NCBI RefSeq assembly: GCF_003340345.1
Contig: NZ_PPTQ01000012.1
Location: 1-64,000, forward strand
Source of the DNA: Paraeggerthella hongkongensis
GTDB lineage: Bacteria > Actinomycetota > Coriobacteriia > Coriobacteriales > Eggerthellaceae
Direction of reading: 5' to 3'
Length of the DNA stretch: 64,000 nt
Part shown: positions 1 to 9,480 of the stretch, piece after piece
How the letters are laid out: each line of letters starts with the position of its first letter
Position numbering within the stretch: position 1 is the stretch's first letter
The notes under the pieces: model-generated
Databases searched by the model: none
Seen by the model: only the letters and a program-made list of their open reading frames with translations
Told to the model about the DNA's origin: nothing
Position numbers and translations under genes: made by a program

Positions 1-127
1 CGACCATGTCGACGATGTTCTTGGCGGTGTCCTTGACCAGCTGGAGCTGCTCCTGGGGCGTGTTGCCCAGGGCGTTGCCGCCCAGCGCGATGACAACGGA
101 CTTGCCGTCACCCTTCTGATAAGGCAT
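1..127 (-). CDS. arcC: carbamate kinase, N-terminal part only
   Basis: Reverse-strand ATG at 127 opens a frame that runs off the left edge after 42 codons. The visible protein contains [11 protein letters not shown] followed by a TPQEQL segment, the N-terminal phosphate-binding signature of carbamate kinase. The enzyme transfers phosphate from carbamoyl phosphate to ADP, the ATP-yielding last step of arginine fermentation. A purine-rich Shine-Dalgarno (AGAGAAG) sits just upstream. It is the downstream member of a minus-strand cluster with ornithine carbamoyltransferase and a citrulline-forming-type hydrolase, which fits the role. A gap with two hairpins separates it from the dehydrogenase gene, so it may have its own promoter. 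Confidence 0.85.
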   Translation of the reverse strand, partial: MPYQKGDGKSVVIALGGNALGNTPQEQLQLVKDTAKNIVDMV

Positions 128-303
128 AGCTTCTCTCTTTCTTTCGATAACGAAAACACAGGCCGACAGCCGAAAGAGCTCGGCATCGAAAGCATACGAA
201 CCGCAGCGTCCCATGAAAAGACATAAAGGGGTTTATGCAAGCGACCAGCGGCAGCAAGCCGAGCGCTCCTGCCCGTAAACCGAATTAAACCTCGCAGGTG
301 AAA

Positions 304-327
304 GGCCGGTTTTCGGCAAAACCGGCC
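304..327 (-). terminator. hairpin between dehydrogenase and arcC
   Basis: A perfect 10-bp stem (GGCCGGTTTT / AAAACCGGCC, loop CGGC) lies in the 327-bp gap 128-454. Read on the minus strand it is followed by TTT. It probably ends or attenuates transcription from the 455-1444 gene before arcC. No gene is visible in the rest of this gap. Confidence 0.5.
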
Positions 328-401
328 GTCCTTCTTCTTGCTCCTACCCCTCTTTCGGCATTCGATTCGATGCATGCACGCATCTCCCTCGGCAGATCCG
401 T

Positions 402-439
402 CCGGATGCGATCGGATCTTCATTCTCGATCGCATCCGG
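402..439. repeat. 13-bp inverted repeat just past the dehydrogenase stop
   Basis: CCGGATGCGATCG (402-414) and its exact complement (427-439) flank a 12-base loop, 15 bp beyond the stop of the 455-1444 gene. It lacks a clear U-tract, so it may be an mRNA-stabilising or processing hairpin rather than a classical terminator. Confidence 0.45.
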
Positions 440-454
440 GAAATCAGAAGCCGG

Positions 455-1444
455 CTACACTTGATTGACTAGTTTGAAAACCTTCTCTTTTTCCCCTCTG
501 AGAAAATGAACGATGTTCTCGCAGCTCAAACGCTCAAGATCTTCAATAGCCGTGGTTGAATAGAACGCAGAATGCGGCGTGATGACAACGTTGTCTCGAC
601 CAACCAGCTTATTGGATGCCAAATCGGGCGTTTCGTCATACAGAACGTCGGCACCGAACGCGCGTACTCGTCCTTCATCAAGAGCCTCGACAAGAGCGTC
701 TTCGTCCACGCACAAACCGCGGCCAAGGTTGATGAACAAAGGCTTGCGAACCATGCGGGCAAACGCCGCAGCATCGAAATAGCGCTCGTTGTCGTCGGTC
801 AAGCACATGTGGTTCACGATAATGTCAGACTCCGCAAGTAGTTCGTTCTTGTCGACCTGCGTCACCCCTCGCTCAACAAAATCCGCATTGGGCGCATAAG
901 GATCGCATGCGATTATCCTTTTCACCAGTCCCGATGCCTTCTCGGCCGTGCATTTCCCTATTTTTCCAAACCCAACGATGCCAAGCACCTGATCCTCGAG
1001 ACGAGGCCACTGAGGCGCTGCCGCATAATCCCATTTATGACGTTCGTCAATTTCCTTTTGGTAGAACTTGAAGTGCTTGTTGAGCGCACTCATGTAAGCG
1101 ATGGCGCTCTCCGAAACGTCCCATGTACAATACTCGCCCACAGGGCACACTCCAATGCCGCGCTTGGTCGCCTCGTCCAAATCAACTTGATCGAACCCCG
1201 TCGAATTCAACGACACCACCTTGAGTCGAGAAGCATGATCCATGGCCTCGGCATCCACCGGAACGAATGCCGTAAGCAGCGCGTCAGCATCAGCTAAATG
1301 CTCGTAGAATTCGCCACGCTTGCCGTCTTCGTACTCGTACACCTCAACATCTACATCAGAGCCAAGACCCGTCTTCAGCGTTTCAATCTCCAAGGTATGA
1401 TCAGGCATCATGCAATCTGGATGATCGCAAATCAGAACTTTCAT
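455..1444 (-). CDS. D-isomer-specific 2-hydroxyacid dehydrogenase
   Basis: 329 aa, a normal length for the family, which reduces 2-oxo acids to D-2-hydroxy acids with NAD(P)H. The NAD-binding motif GIVGFGKIGK lies near the middle and FINLGRGLCVDEDAL matches the second signature of the family. The start at 1444 (MKVLICDHPD) is preceded by GGCGGAG; a longer frame upstream adds an unlikely Arg/Ser-rich leader. The gene sits between arcC and an amidinotransferase-type hydrolase, which is not standard for the arginine deiminase pathway. The substrate (glyoxylate, pyruvate or an arginine-derived 2-oxo acid) cannot be read from the sequence. Confidence 0.85.
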   Translation of the reverse strand: MKVLICDHPDCMMPDHTLEIETLKTGLGSDVDVEVYEYEDGKRGEFYEHLADADALLTAFVPVDAEAMDHASRLKVVSLNSTGFDQVDLDEATKRGIGVCPVGEYCTWDVSESAIAYMSALNKHFKFYQKEIDERHKWDYAAAPQWPRLEDQVLGIVGFGKIGKCTAEKASGLVKRIIACDPYAPNADFVERGVTQVDKNELLAESDIIVNHMCLTDDNERYFDAAAFARMVRKPLFINLGRGLCVDEDALVEALDEGRVRAFGADVLYDETPDLASNKLVGRDNVVITPHSAFYSTTAIEDLERLSCENIVHFLRGEKEKVFKLVNQV

Positions 1445-1472
1445 AAATGCTCCGCCTTCCTGAACGACGCCA

Positions 1473-2330
1473 TTACGGACGCTCGATGGGCTGCGTGAGG
1501 CAGTGGGGGCCGCCACCCGCATGGAGGATCTGGTCGAGCGGCACGTCGATCACGTCCAGGCCCAATACGCGCATCTTGTCGTTGATATGCTTGTTCTTCT
1601 CGATGGCGATGACCTTGCCGTCGCCGATGCACTGCACGTTGCAGCCGTGCTTGTACATGTCCTCGCTAGCCACGGGGATCAGCTCGAAGTTGCGGCGCTT
1701 GAGCATCTGCAAGAAGTTGTAGGGAAGCTGGTCGATGCAGGCCAGCGCCACCTGTGGGGCCACGATGTTGAAGATCATATCGAGGTGCAGGTTGTCCGGC
1801 GGACACGGCACGCCCACTACGGTGTAGCCAAGCTTCTGCAGTTGATCGCGCAGATTATCGACGCCAGCCTGGTCGGTGCGGTCCACCTGGCCCCACGCCA
1901 GCGTGTGCTCGTCGATCATCCAGAAGTCGCCGCCCTCCATGCAGCCCGCGTTCACGCGCGCCACGATGGGAACACCCATCTCCTTGAGCTTGTTCTCGTA
2001 CGCCACGGCCTCGACCTGGCGAACCGGATGACGGAAGTGGCCGATCACAGCGCCTTCCTTGATCATGCAGCCGTAGTCGCGGGCGAACGTCATCACCTCG
2101 AACTCGGGACGCGCTTCCACTTCCACGACCTCGATGCCGTTGGCTTTGTAGGCATCCACGAGCATCTGCCACTCGGCCACCATGACGTCGTTCTTCTCTT
2201 GGTCGCCCTTCTTCATCCACTCGGCGGTGATCACATTGATGCCGTTGAACTGGTAGTAGCGCGGCGAGCACATCATCACTTTCTTTAGGGGATTCGTTGC
2301 GTTGGACACGTACACTTTCTCTTCAGCCAT
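1473..2330 (-). CDS. amidinotransferase/DDAH-superfamily guanidino hydrolase (citrulline-forming type)
   Basis: 285 aa, much shorter than classical arginine deiminase (about 400 aa) and close to dimethylarginine dimethylaminohydrolases. The catalytic set of the superfamily is visible: Asp85 in FARD, Glu132/Asp135 in EGGDF, His182 and Asp184 in NLHLD, and the nucleophile Cys277 in GGGPHCLTQ. Enzymes with this set hydrolyse a guanidino carbon; with ornithine carbamoyltransferase and carbamate kinase alongside, a citrulline product is the natural inference. It could act on arginine itself or on a methylated arginine; sequence alone does not decide. The ATG at 2330 has a strong AAAGGAG site. The gene is 28 bp upstream of the dehydrogenase and probably co-transcribed. 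Confidence 0.8.
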   Translation of the reverse strand: MAEEKVYVSNATNPLKKVMMCSPRYYQFNGINVITAEWMKKGDQEKNDVMVAEWQMLVDAYKANGIEVVEVEARPEFEVMTFARDYGCMIKEGAVIGHFRHPVRQVEAVAYENKLKEMGVPIVARVNAGCMEGGDFWMIDEHTLAWGQVDRTDQAGVDNLRDQLQKLGYTVVGVPCPPDNLHLDMIFNIVAPQVALACIDQLPYNFLQMLKRRNFELIPVASEDMYKHGCNVQCIGDGKVIAIEKNKHINDKMRVLGLDVIDVPLDQILHAGGGPHCLTQPIERP

Positions 2331-2409
2331 GGGAGGCTCCTTTCGTTGGTATGTTCGCGAAGATCGTCTGGGAACCGGAGCACGCGAGGTGCCCCGGGAA
2401 AGCGGAGGA

Positions 2410-3924
2410 TTACAACATCACGGCCACAGTAAGGAACACGCAGCACACGAGGAACAGGAAGCCCACGATGGGCGCGGCTTTCTTCACCCAATCGCCGTAG
2501 CTCATATGGGCGGCCGAAGTGCAGGTCATCACCACGATCGAAGTGGGCGAGATCATCTTGGCCAAACCGAGCGCCATGCAGTAGATGGTCACCATGATGG
2601 CCACGTCCACGCCGGCGAACTGCGAGAGCGCCGCCATGATGCCCATGGTCGCAGCCGCCAAACCCGTTGACGACGGGATGAGGCATGCGATGAGAAAGTA
2701 GCAAATCAGCGCTACGATCACGAACGCAACGGGAGGCAGGGCCGACAGCGTGTTCTCGCACATGTGCAGGATGGTGGGCGTGATCTGGCCGCCGTCCATC
2801 ACCACCTGGATGCCTCGCGCCAGCGGCACGACGAACGCGGTGGAAACCAGACCGGCAGCACCCTTGATCAGCGTGTCGATGATCTTGTCGGCTTTGTAGC
2901 GCATGACGATGCCGGCGAGCAGCGTCATCACCATCACGAGCATGGCGATCTCGGGGAAGTACCACGAACCGAATGGCGTGATATCGCTTCCTAGCACCTC
3001 GCGCAGCACCGGTGTGACCCCGATCCACGCGACGAACTGCTCGAAGAACGTCCAATCCGGGTTGATGGACGTCCACGGCACGCACCCTACTACCATGATG
3101 GCGAACGTGAGGACAAAGATGGCCAGCACGCCTTTCTGACGGCCCGACAGATCCAGGTTCTCGTTGGTAGAAACCGGGAACTCGATGAGGTCGAGCTTCC
3201 GGCGGAAGAACTGGACCGATTTCTCAGGGTGCGCCTTCACTTTGTCGGCATAGCGGTTGATAATGAGGATTACAAGCGCAGTAAACACTACGAGCATCAG
3301 CACGCGCATGCCCATGCCGTCGCCGGCCGAGATACCCGCGATGCCCGACGCTATACCCGTAGCGAACGGGTTCACCGTCGAGGCCAAACAGCCGGCTTGC
3401 GTGCCCAGCACCACGATCATGATGGCCACTACGGTGTCGAGCCCGAGCGCCAGGATCACCGGCACGAACATGAGGAAGTACACGATGCCTTCCTCGTAGG
3501 CACCTTCCAAGGTACCGAGGAACGACATAAGGCACACGAGGATACCGATGAGCAGGTGCATGTTGTTCTGGTTCTTCATGGTGATGCGCTTGAGCGCCGT
3601 CTTCACCGCACCGGTTTCCTCCATCATCTCGAGGAAGCTGCCGAACAAGAGGATGGTGAGCGAGATGGCGATGGCGCCGCTGATGGCACCCGAACCCAGC
3701 ATGCCCGTGATGGGTGCCATGAGCACGTCCCACAATCCCTGGGGGTTCGACTCGACGATATGGTATGTCCCCGAAATAGCATCGCCGTTGGCGTTCAGTT
3801 CGTACGCGCCGCCCGGCACGAACCAACTGAGCACGGCGATAAAGCAGATGACCCCGAACAAGATGACGTACGTGTTCGGCATCTTGAATTTCTTCTTGCC
3901 CTTCGCGGGCTCATTGTCTGACAT
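2410..3924 (-). CDS. YfcC/DcuC-family basic amino acid antiporter
   Basis: 504 aa integral membrane protein with about a dozen hydrophobic segments, starting with a short basic cytoplasmic tail (KGKKKFKMP) before the first helix. Hallmarks of the YfcC family are visible: the early FVPGGAYE segment, LEGAYEEGIVYF, and NPFATGIASGIAG. Members commonly exchange arginine for ornithine in arginine-fermenting bacteria. Lying between ornithine carbamoyltransferase and the guanidino hydrolase supports that job here, importing the substrate and exporting ornithine. The chosen start (MSDNEPAKG, 3924) follows a GGAGCTTCC site; the longer frame adds 16 residues without a ribosome site. Confidence 0.8.
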   Translation of the reverse strand: MSDNEPAKGKKKFKMPNTYVILFGVICFIAVLSWFVPGGAYELNANGDAISGTYHIVESNPQGLWDVLMAPITGMLGSGAISGAIAISLTILLFGSFLEMMEETGAVKTALKRITMKNQNNMHLLIGILVCLMSFLGTLEGAYEEGIVYFLMFVPVILALGLDTVVAIMIVVLGTQAGCLASTVNPFATGIASGIAGISAGDGMGMRVLMLVVFTALVILIINRYADKVKAHPEKSVQFFRRKLDLIEFPVSTNENLDLSGRQKGVLAIFVLTFAIMVVGCVPWTSINPDWTFFEQFVAWIGVTPVLREVLGSDITPFGSWYFPEIAMLVMVMTLLAGIVMRYKADKIIDTLIKGAAGLVSTAFVVPLARGIQVVMDGGQITPTILHMCENTLSALPPVAFVIVALICYFLIACLIPSSTGLAAATMGIMAALSQFAGVDVAIMVTIYCMALGLAKMISPTSIVVMTCTSAAHMSYGDWVKKAAPIVGFLFLVCCVFLTVAVML

Positions 3925-4007
3925 GGAAGCTCCTATCTTCGACGCTTCCGGCGTATCAGGGCGCAGCCCCAAGGGTGCCGCCGAAGCGAATCCTTGCAGG
4001 CCGCGCT

Positions 4008-4037
4008 GCCGTGGGGCCCTGCGCAGAACCCCACGGC
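4008..4037 (-). other. intercistronic hairpin between arcB and the antiporter gene
   Basis: GCCGTGGGG (4008-4016) pairs with CCCCACGGC (4029-4037) in the 129-bp gap between the two genes. It may adjust the ratio of ornithine carbamoyltransferase to the downstream genes. There is no clear U-tract. Confidence 0.4.
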
Positions 4038-4053
4038 GTGCCGGGATGCCGTA

Positions 4054-5070
4054 TTAGACGCGGGGAATGTACAGGTCGCCCAGAGTTGCCGCCATGATGG
4101 CCTTGATGGTATGCATGCGATTCTCGGCCTGCTGGAACTGGCGTCCATGATCGGAATAGAACACCTCGTCGGTAACTTCCATTTCTTTGACGCCGAAGCG
4201 CTCGGCTATATCGGCAGCGTATTCGGTATCGGCGTTGTGGAAGGCCGGCAAGCAATGCAGAAAAATGTAGTCGGGATTCTTCACGTGCGACAACAGGCTG
4301 GCATTCACCTGGTAGGGAGACATGAGCTTCACGCGCTCGGCGAACTGAGACTCTTCGCCCATGGCCGCCCACACGTTCGTGTAGATGGCATCCGCGTTCT
4401 CCACGGCCTCAATCGGGTCATTCGTTACGGTGATAGTGGCCCCGCTTTCGGCAGCGAAAGCCCGGGCCAATTCAACGATGGCCGGGTCGGGTTCGAGCTC
4501 GGCCGGCGTGGCATTATAATAATTCACACCCAAGATAGCACTTGTGATCATAAGGGAGTTCTGCACGTTGTTGCGCCCTTGGCCGCAGTAGGCCAGCGTA
4601 AGACCCTCCAACTTGCCGAAGTTTTCCTTCATAGTCATGAAGTCAGCCAGCATCTGCGTGGGGTGCTCTTTGTCGGTGAGGCCATTCCATACCGGCACGC
4701 CGCTGTACTTTGCAAGGTCTTCGACATGCTCCTGCGCGAAGCCGCGAAACTCGATGCCGTCGAACATGCTGCCCAGTACGAGCGCGGTGTCGCGCACCGT
4801 TTCCTTCTTGCCCAGCTGAATATCGTTCTTTCCCAGATATTCAGGGTGCGCACCCAAGTCGATACACGCAGTAGTGAACGCAGCGCGAGTGCGGGTGGAT
4901 GTCTTCTCGAACAGAAGCGCAATGTTCTTGCCCGCCAGATAATGATGCTCGACATTGCGCTGCTTCAAATCCTTGAGATGCTCGGCGAATCCGATGAGAT
5001 ACATCAGCTCGTCTTTCGTGTAGTCCCTCGTGGAGAGGAGGCTGCGTCCTTGGAATACCGACTTAGTCAT
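4054..5070 (-). CDS. arcB: ornithine carbamoyltransferase, catabolic
   Basis: 338 aa, the usual length. The carbamoyl-phosphate loop FEKTSTRTR, the HPTQ motif and the ornithine-binding HCLPAFH are all present, which separates it from aspartate, putrescine or oxamate carbamoyltransferases. In this setting it runs phosphorolysis of citrulline to ornithine and carbamoyl phosphate, feeding carbamate kinase. The start at 5070 ([10 protein letters not shown]) has AGGAGCACTAC in front; an upstream in-frame extension of about 80 codons looks like untranslated leader. It is the first gene of the minus-strand cluster, so the promoter must lie in 5071-5314, shared with the divergent symporter gene. Confidence 0.93.
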   Translation of the reverse strand: MTKSVFQGRSLLSTRDYTKDELMYLIGFAEHLKDLKQRNVEHHYLAGKNIALLFEKTSTRTRAAFTTACIDLGAHPEYLGKNDIQLGKKETVRDTALVLGSMFDGIEFRGFAQEHVEDLAKYSGVPVWNGLTDKEHPTQMLADFMTMKENFGKLEGLTLAYCGQGRNNVQNSLMITSAILGVNYYNATPAELEPDPAIVELARAFAAESGATITVTNDPIEAVENADAIYTNVWAAMGEESQFAERVKLMSPYQVNASLLSHVKNPDYIFLHCLPAFHNADTEYAADIAERFGVKEMEVTDEVFYSDHGRQFQQAENRMHTIKAIMAATLGDLYIPRV

Positions 5071-5228
5071 GTAGTGCTCCTTTCGTTGGATGCCTCTGCG
5101 TCCCAATCCCCGACGGACGTCGCACCCGATTGGCACGACCCCTCCTGGCAGGCCAGGTACTGCATGCATCATACGAAGCGGTGGAGCAACCTCCCACTGG
5201 ACGAAAGGACAAAACTGGAACCAACTGC

Positions 5229-5246
5229 TTTGTTCGCCTGAACAAA
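5229..5246. promoter_or_regulatory. inverted repeat, candidate operator between arcB and symporter
   Basis: TTTGTTC-GCCT-GAACAAA is a perfect 7-bp dyad, and a further GAACA half-site follows at 5254. It sits in the 244-bp divergent region between arcB and the symporter gene, where a regulator such as the nearby PucR protein could act on both. This is inference from position and symmetry only. Confidence 0.35.
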
Positions 5247-5314
5247 CAATTCTGAACAGCAAAAATCTAGGATGGGGTACAAGGCGGGTTCTTCCAAAGA
5301 AGCGGAGGTCGCAC

Positions 5315-6754
5315 ATGGCTCTTTCGTCTATCGACTACGTCATCATCGCGCTGTACTTTGTCGCCATCGTGACCATCGGCTTCGTAGCCGCACGATTCAC
5401 GAAAACCCAAGAAGATTATCTGGTTGCAGGCAGACGACTATCGTTTCCCCTGTTTTTTGGATGCATGGCGGCGCTTACGCTGGGAGGCGGATCCACTATC
5501 GGCAGCGCCCAACTGGGCTACCAGTTCGGATTCGGCGGCATATGGCTCAACCTGAGCATTGGATTCGGATTGATCGTCGCAGGCTTTCTCGTAACAAGCA
5601 AGCTGTCAAAATTACGTGCGCTCAGCGTGAACGAAGTAGTGGAAAGCAGCTACGGGCCCACAGCCCGCGTATTCAGCTCCGTCCTCACCCTCATATACAC
5701 GCTCACCCTCAGCGTAGTCCAAGTCATATCCATAGGCACGATCATCAACGGAACCATTGGGCTCGATCCTACGTTGTCGATGGCGCTAGGCGGCGGCATC
5801 GTAATACTGTACACATTCGTAGGAGGAATGTGGTCGGTCACCATGACCGATATAGTGCAGTTCGTTGTGAAGACCATTGGCATTCTCATCCTTGCACCTC
5901 TTTTCTGCATCTCAGCCGCCGGAGGCTGGGATGCGCTGGTAAGCAAGGTGCCCGAAGCGTACCTTTCAGTGGGAAGCATGGGGTTCGACAAAAGCTTCTC
6001 CTATATCGTGTTATACGTTCCCGGGCTTATCATCGGCCAAGACATCTGGCAACGCATATTCACCGCAAAAGACGAAAAAGTATCGAAGCGGGGCACAATC
6101 GGAGCCGGCCTTTACAGCATCATGTACGCGTTCGCCACGGTGATCGTCGGCATGAGCGTAGCAGTACTTTTGCCCCATCTGGACAATCCGCAGAACGCAT
6201 TCGTAACCGGAATTTCCACATTTCTGCCCGTAGGGATCCGCGGACTTGTTTTGGCAGCTGCCATGGCCGCCACGATGTCGGTTTCTAGCGGCACGATCCT
6301 CGCATCGTCCACTATCCTGTACAACGACCTGTACGTACGCTTCGGCGGAAAGCGATCCCGTCATCTGCGGGAAGTTACGGCAACTCGCCTATCCGCCCTC
6401 GTCATAGGCATCATCGTAATGATCTGCTCCCTATGGATAAACGATGTTCTCGTTGGGATCGATATCTGCTACGGATACCTATCGGGATGCGTGTTCGCGC
6501 CTCTCGTGGCAAGCTTCGTATTGAAGCGATTCAGCCCGAGGGCAGGTCTATACGCATTGGGGGTAAGCTCGGTCGCAGTTACCGTGAGCTTCCTGACGGT
6601 GGGAACGGCAAGCTCCATTCCCATTGTAGCCGGAATGGGGTCGGGCCTGATTGTTTACGCAATCGCCAACGCCGTCAGCAAGAAAAAAATCCCCTCCCCA
6701 TTGCACGAAAGACTTCCCGAAAACATCAAGAACGGCGCCGACCGACTAAAATAA
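5315..6754 (+). CDS. sodium:solute symporter (SSS family)
   Basis: 479 aa with about 13 hydrophobic segments, typical of the sodium/solute symporter family (panthothenate, proline, urea and other substrates). Family features are the LVAGRRLSF loop after the first helix, [16 protein letters not shown], and the late segment [20 protein letters not shown] around the sodium site. The start at 5315 (MALSSIDYV) has a clear GGAGGT six bases upstream; the open frame before it is spurious. It is divergent from the arginine cluster and ends 4 bp from the convergent PucR-type regulator, so a nitrogenous substrate is plausible. The substrate is not determined. Confidence 0.85.
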   Translation: MALSSIDYVIIALYFVAIVTIGFVAARFTKTQEDYLVAGRRLSFPLFFGCMAALTLGGGSTIGSAQLGYQFGFGGIWLNLSIGFGLIVAGFLVTSKLSKLRALSVNEVVESSYGPTARVFSSVLTLIYTLTLSVVQVISIGTIINGTIGLDPTLSMALGGGIVILYTFVGGMWSVTMTDIVQFVVKTIGILILAPLFCISAAGGWDALVSKVPEAYLSVGSMGFDKSFSYIVLYVPGLIIGQDIWQRIFTAKDEKVSKRGTIGAGLYSIMYAFATVIVGMSVAVLLPHLDNPQNAFVTGISTFLPVGIRGLVLAAAMAATMSVSSGTILASSTILYNDLYVRFGGKRSRHLREVTATRLSALVIGIIVMICSLWINDVLVGIDICYGYLSGCVFAPLVASFVLKRFSPRAGLYALGVSSVAVTVSFLTVGTASSIPIVAGMGSGLIVYAIANAVSKKKIPSPLHERLPENIKNGADRLK

Positions 6755-6758
6755 GAAA

Positions 6759-7922
6759 TCAAACAGAATCTCTTTCGGGAAGAAACACAAGATCGAGCAA
6801 ACCGACGAACGCTTTATCGTCCTCATGAGGAATCCCCAGCACAGCTTTCATTTTCCGCATGCGGTAACGTATCGTATTGGGATGCTGGTGCAGTTCCTCC
6901 GCTATCGTCTTGACATCTCCATGCCGCATCACCAACGCTTCGGCCGTGTGAACAAGCTCGGTTCCGTGCTTCTTATCGTAATCGGAAAGCATGGCTCGAT
7001 ACAACGCGCTTGCGCTCATAAACAAACGATCGTAGCGCACGGCATGAGCAAACGCTGCGACATGCAGCTCCGACCAGCGAATCAGATGCTGGCCGCAGCG
7101 ACGTGCGCTATCCGCAGCTGCGAGCGCTTGACGGATGCCAACATCCCCGTCGCCCAAATGAACCGCTTCGCCTACGCCAACATGCAACCCCTCTTCCAGT
7201 CCAGTCATTGAAAGACATCGCTTTTCGGCGGCCAACCGCTCCTCGTCGCCCACGAAACCGTAGGATACGAAAGCAAGAATATGATCGTGGTAGCGACATG
7301 CGCCCACAGATTCCACTGCATAGCATTCCGCTTTCACCGCGTCCAGCGACGAGGACACCGAGTCGAGCATGGCGTAAAACGAGCAGGTGTCACCCGCACG
7401 CAGGGCAAAAGCGAAGCACTGAAGCATAGAGCCGGTCGTGCCGACGATAGCGCTCAACCTTGTACGGATGCGATCGTCATCGTGGGCCGCAAGCAGCTCA
7501 TCCAAAGCCCTTCCCTTGTCCAGCTCCGCCCGATCCCTTCGAATCAGGTCAAGCGATTGGTACGCCACCGTCTCATGGTAGGCACCATCGTACAAATAGA
7601 CGGGGACGCCGCGCTCCTCGCTCTCCTTGCGGACAGCGTCGCTGATGGGAGGGTCGTACACTGTCTTGATCGCAATAGCGGCAACATCTCTGCGCAGCAT
7701 AGCCAAGAGCGATTTTTCTGCAAGCTCAGGATTGCCATATGCGAAACCAAGATTCGTGAGGATGAGTTCTCCCGGAACGTAAACCCTGTAGTCGTTGTAA
7801 TCGGGAGGGCAGTCCAGAATGCCGACATTGCGAACCTCCCGCTGCTGGGACCCTTCACAAGGCGCAATCAGATCTACGCTCTTGAACGCTGGCAACGCAA
7901 CGATGTCCGCAACGGTAACCAA
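6759..7922 (-). CDS. PucR-family transcriptional regulator
   Basis: 387 aa. The N-terminal part matches the PucR ligand-sensing domain (LTNLGFAYGN region), and the C-terminus has the PucR helix-turn-helix: a segment ALYRAMLSDYDKKHGTEL followed by DVKTIAEELHQHPNTIRYR. Regulators of this type control purine, amino-acid or polyamine catabolism genes and usually sit beside their targets. Translation starts at a TTG (7922) placed behind a good GGAGGATTC site. The 3' ends of this gene and the symporter face each other with 4 bp between stops. Likely targets are the symporter and possibly the arginine cluster. The 212 bp upstream (7923-8134) hold nothing else I recognise. Confidence 0.85.
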   Translation of the reverse strand: MVTVADIVALPAFKSVDLIAPCEGSQQREVRNVGILDCPPDYNDYRVYVPGELILTNLGFAYGNPELAEKSLLAMLRRDVAAIAIKTVYDPPISDAVRKESEERGVPVYLYDGAYHETVAYQSLDLIRRDRAELDKGRALDELLAAHDDDRIRTRLSAIVGTTGSMLQCFAFALRAGDTCSFYAMLDSVSSSLDAVKAECYAVESVGACRYHDHILAFVSYGFVGDEERLAAEKRCLSMTGLEEGLHVGVGEAVHLGDGDVGIRQALAAADSARRCGQHLIRWSELHVAAFAHAVRYDRLFMSASALYRAMLSDYDKKHGTELVHTAEALVMRHGDVKTIAEELHQHPNTIRYRMRKMKAVLGIPHEDDKAFVGLLDLVFLPERDSV

Positions 7923-8134
7923 GAATCCTCCGCCTCACCCGCACGAGAAGTGACTATCAAGAAGATACGATGGCTCGCATGATACCGCATCGCGAAGAGT
8001 AAGCCTCGATGGCAAAACGAGTTTAACGAAAATTGCCTATACCGCCTGACAAGCAGGAAAATCAACGCGCACAGTGATAACCGCATGCGAGAAAACAAGG
8101 ACTCGAGCGAAGCGACCGCCTTTTCAGCCGCCTC

Positions 8135-9358
8135 CTACCCCTCTTTCGGCATCCTCCACAACAGGACGAAGCCCACGATGAACAAGACCGCCACGGACAG
8201 CACGCCTACCGACGAATTCCCGGTCATCTGCGTGAACACGCTCACCAGCAGCGTGCCCATAACAGCAGCGTACTTGCCGAAAATATCGAAGAAGCCGTAA
8301 TACTCGTTCGCATGCTCCTTCGGTATGAGCTTGCCGAACTCAGAGCGGGACAGCGCCTGGATGCCACCCTGGAACAGACCCACGCACACGGCCAGAATCC
8401 AGAACTGCAGCGCCTCGCGCAGGAAGAACGCGGCGAACAGCGTGATGCAGAAGTACGCGAACACGGCGACCAGCAGCATGCGCTTCGTTCCGAACTTCGT
8501 GGAAAGCCGCCCGTAGGCGATGGCCGACGGAAACGCCACGAACTGCGTCAGCAGCAGCGCAAGCACCAAATGCGTAGAGTCGATTCCCAGGTCGGTACCG
8601 TAGCTGGTCGACATCTTGATGATGGTATGCACGCCGTCGATGTAGAAGAAGAACGCCAGCATGAAGTACCGCAGGCGCCGGTCGCGCACGATGTTCTTGA
8701 GCGTTTTCCACAACCCCGAGAACGTATCCCGGAACACGCGCTTCGCACGCTCCTTGTAGTGCGTCTGATGCACGTCGCGCACCAACGGAACACTGAACGC
8801 AACCCACCAAGCCGCCGTAATGACGAAGGCGATCTTCATGCCCGTCATCATGTCGATCCCTATGAACGATCCGCCCAGCACTACCGCCAAGCATGCAATA
8901 AATGGAATGCACGAGCCGATGTAGCCCCAAGCGTAGCCCTGCGACGACACCTCGTCGTAGCGCTCTTCGGTGGTAGCGTCCACCAAAAACGCGTCGTAGA
9001 ACACCATCGACCCGTTCACCATAATGGATGCCGCCACGTACACGATCAAAAACGGAAGCGCCTCGGTGGGAATACCCAGCGCCGCGCACGCCACGGCGCC
9101 CGTGCCCACGAAGCCGATGAAGAACTTCTTCTTGTTGCCCTTGAGGTCGGCCAAGCTGCCCAGGATGGGCATGAGCAGCGCCAGCAGCAGCGCCGCCACG
9201 GTTTCCGCATAGCCCCATGCCACGACCACCGACGAGCCCGGCTCGGCAAGCGTTGCGAAGTACACGGGAATGAGCGCCGTCGACAGCATGATGAACGCTG
9301 AATTTCCCACGTCGTAGAGAATCCAGCTTCGCTCTTGCTTGGTCAGCTTTCCGAACAT
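8135..9358 (-). CDS. UMF1/Atg22-like MFS transporter
   Basis: 407 aa, about 12 hydrophobic segments. The opening SWILYDVGNSAFIMLSTAL is the family signature of UMF1 (Atg22-like) transporters, and QGGIQALSRSEFGKLIP plus NEYYGFFDIFGKYAA are the conserved second-half segments. Bacterial members are of unknown substrate; yeast Atg22 exports amino acids from the vacuole. The start at 9358 follows an AGGGGGG run; an upstream ATG adds 21 residues with no site. Divergent from the phospholipase-like gene. Confidence 0.8.
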   Translation of the reverse strand: MFGKLTKQERSWILYDVGNSAFIMLSTALIPVYFATLAEPGSSVVVAWGYAETVAALLLALLMPILGSLADLKGNKKKFFIGFVGTGAVACAALGIPTEALPFLIVYVAASIMVNGSMVFYDAFLVDATTEERYDEVSSQGYAWGYIGSCIPFIACLAVVLGGSFIGIDMMTGMKIAFVITAAWWVAFSVPLVRDVHQTHYKERAKRVFRDTFSGLWKTLKNIVRDRRLRYFMLAFFFYIDGVHTIIKMSTSYGTDLGIDSTHLVLALLLTQFVAFPSAIAYGRLSTKFGTKRMLLVAVFAYFCITLFAAFFLREALQFWILAVCVGLFQGGIQALSRSEFGKLIPKEHANEYYGFFDIFGKYAAVMGTLLVSVFTQMTGNSSVGVLSVAVLFIVGFVLLWRMPKEG

Positions 9359-9480
9359 GCAGCGCCCCCCTGTAAGGTTTTCCACAAGTGAAAAACCGAC
9401 GGTTAACAAGTACCCGCACATTGTATATGATAGCGCGTAGCGTCATCGGTAAAATCAAGGTCAGAAACGGAGTTCACGCT

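Noticed and set aside
4054-5070. Oxamate or putrescine carbamoyltransferase of a purine pathway, suggested by the nearby PucR regulator
   Set aside because: The HCLPAFH ornithine-binding motif and overall similarity to ornithine carbamoyltransferases favour the arginine pathway.
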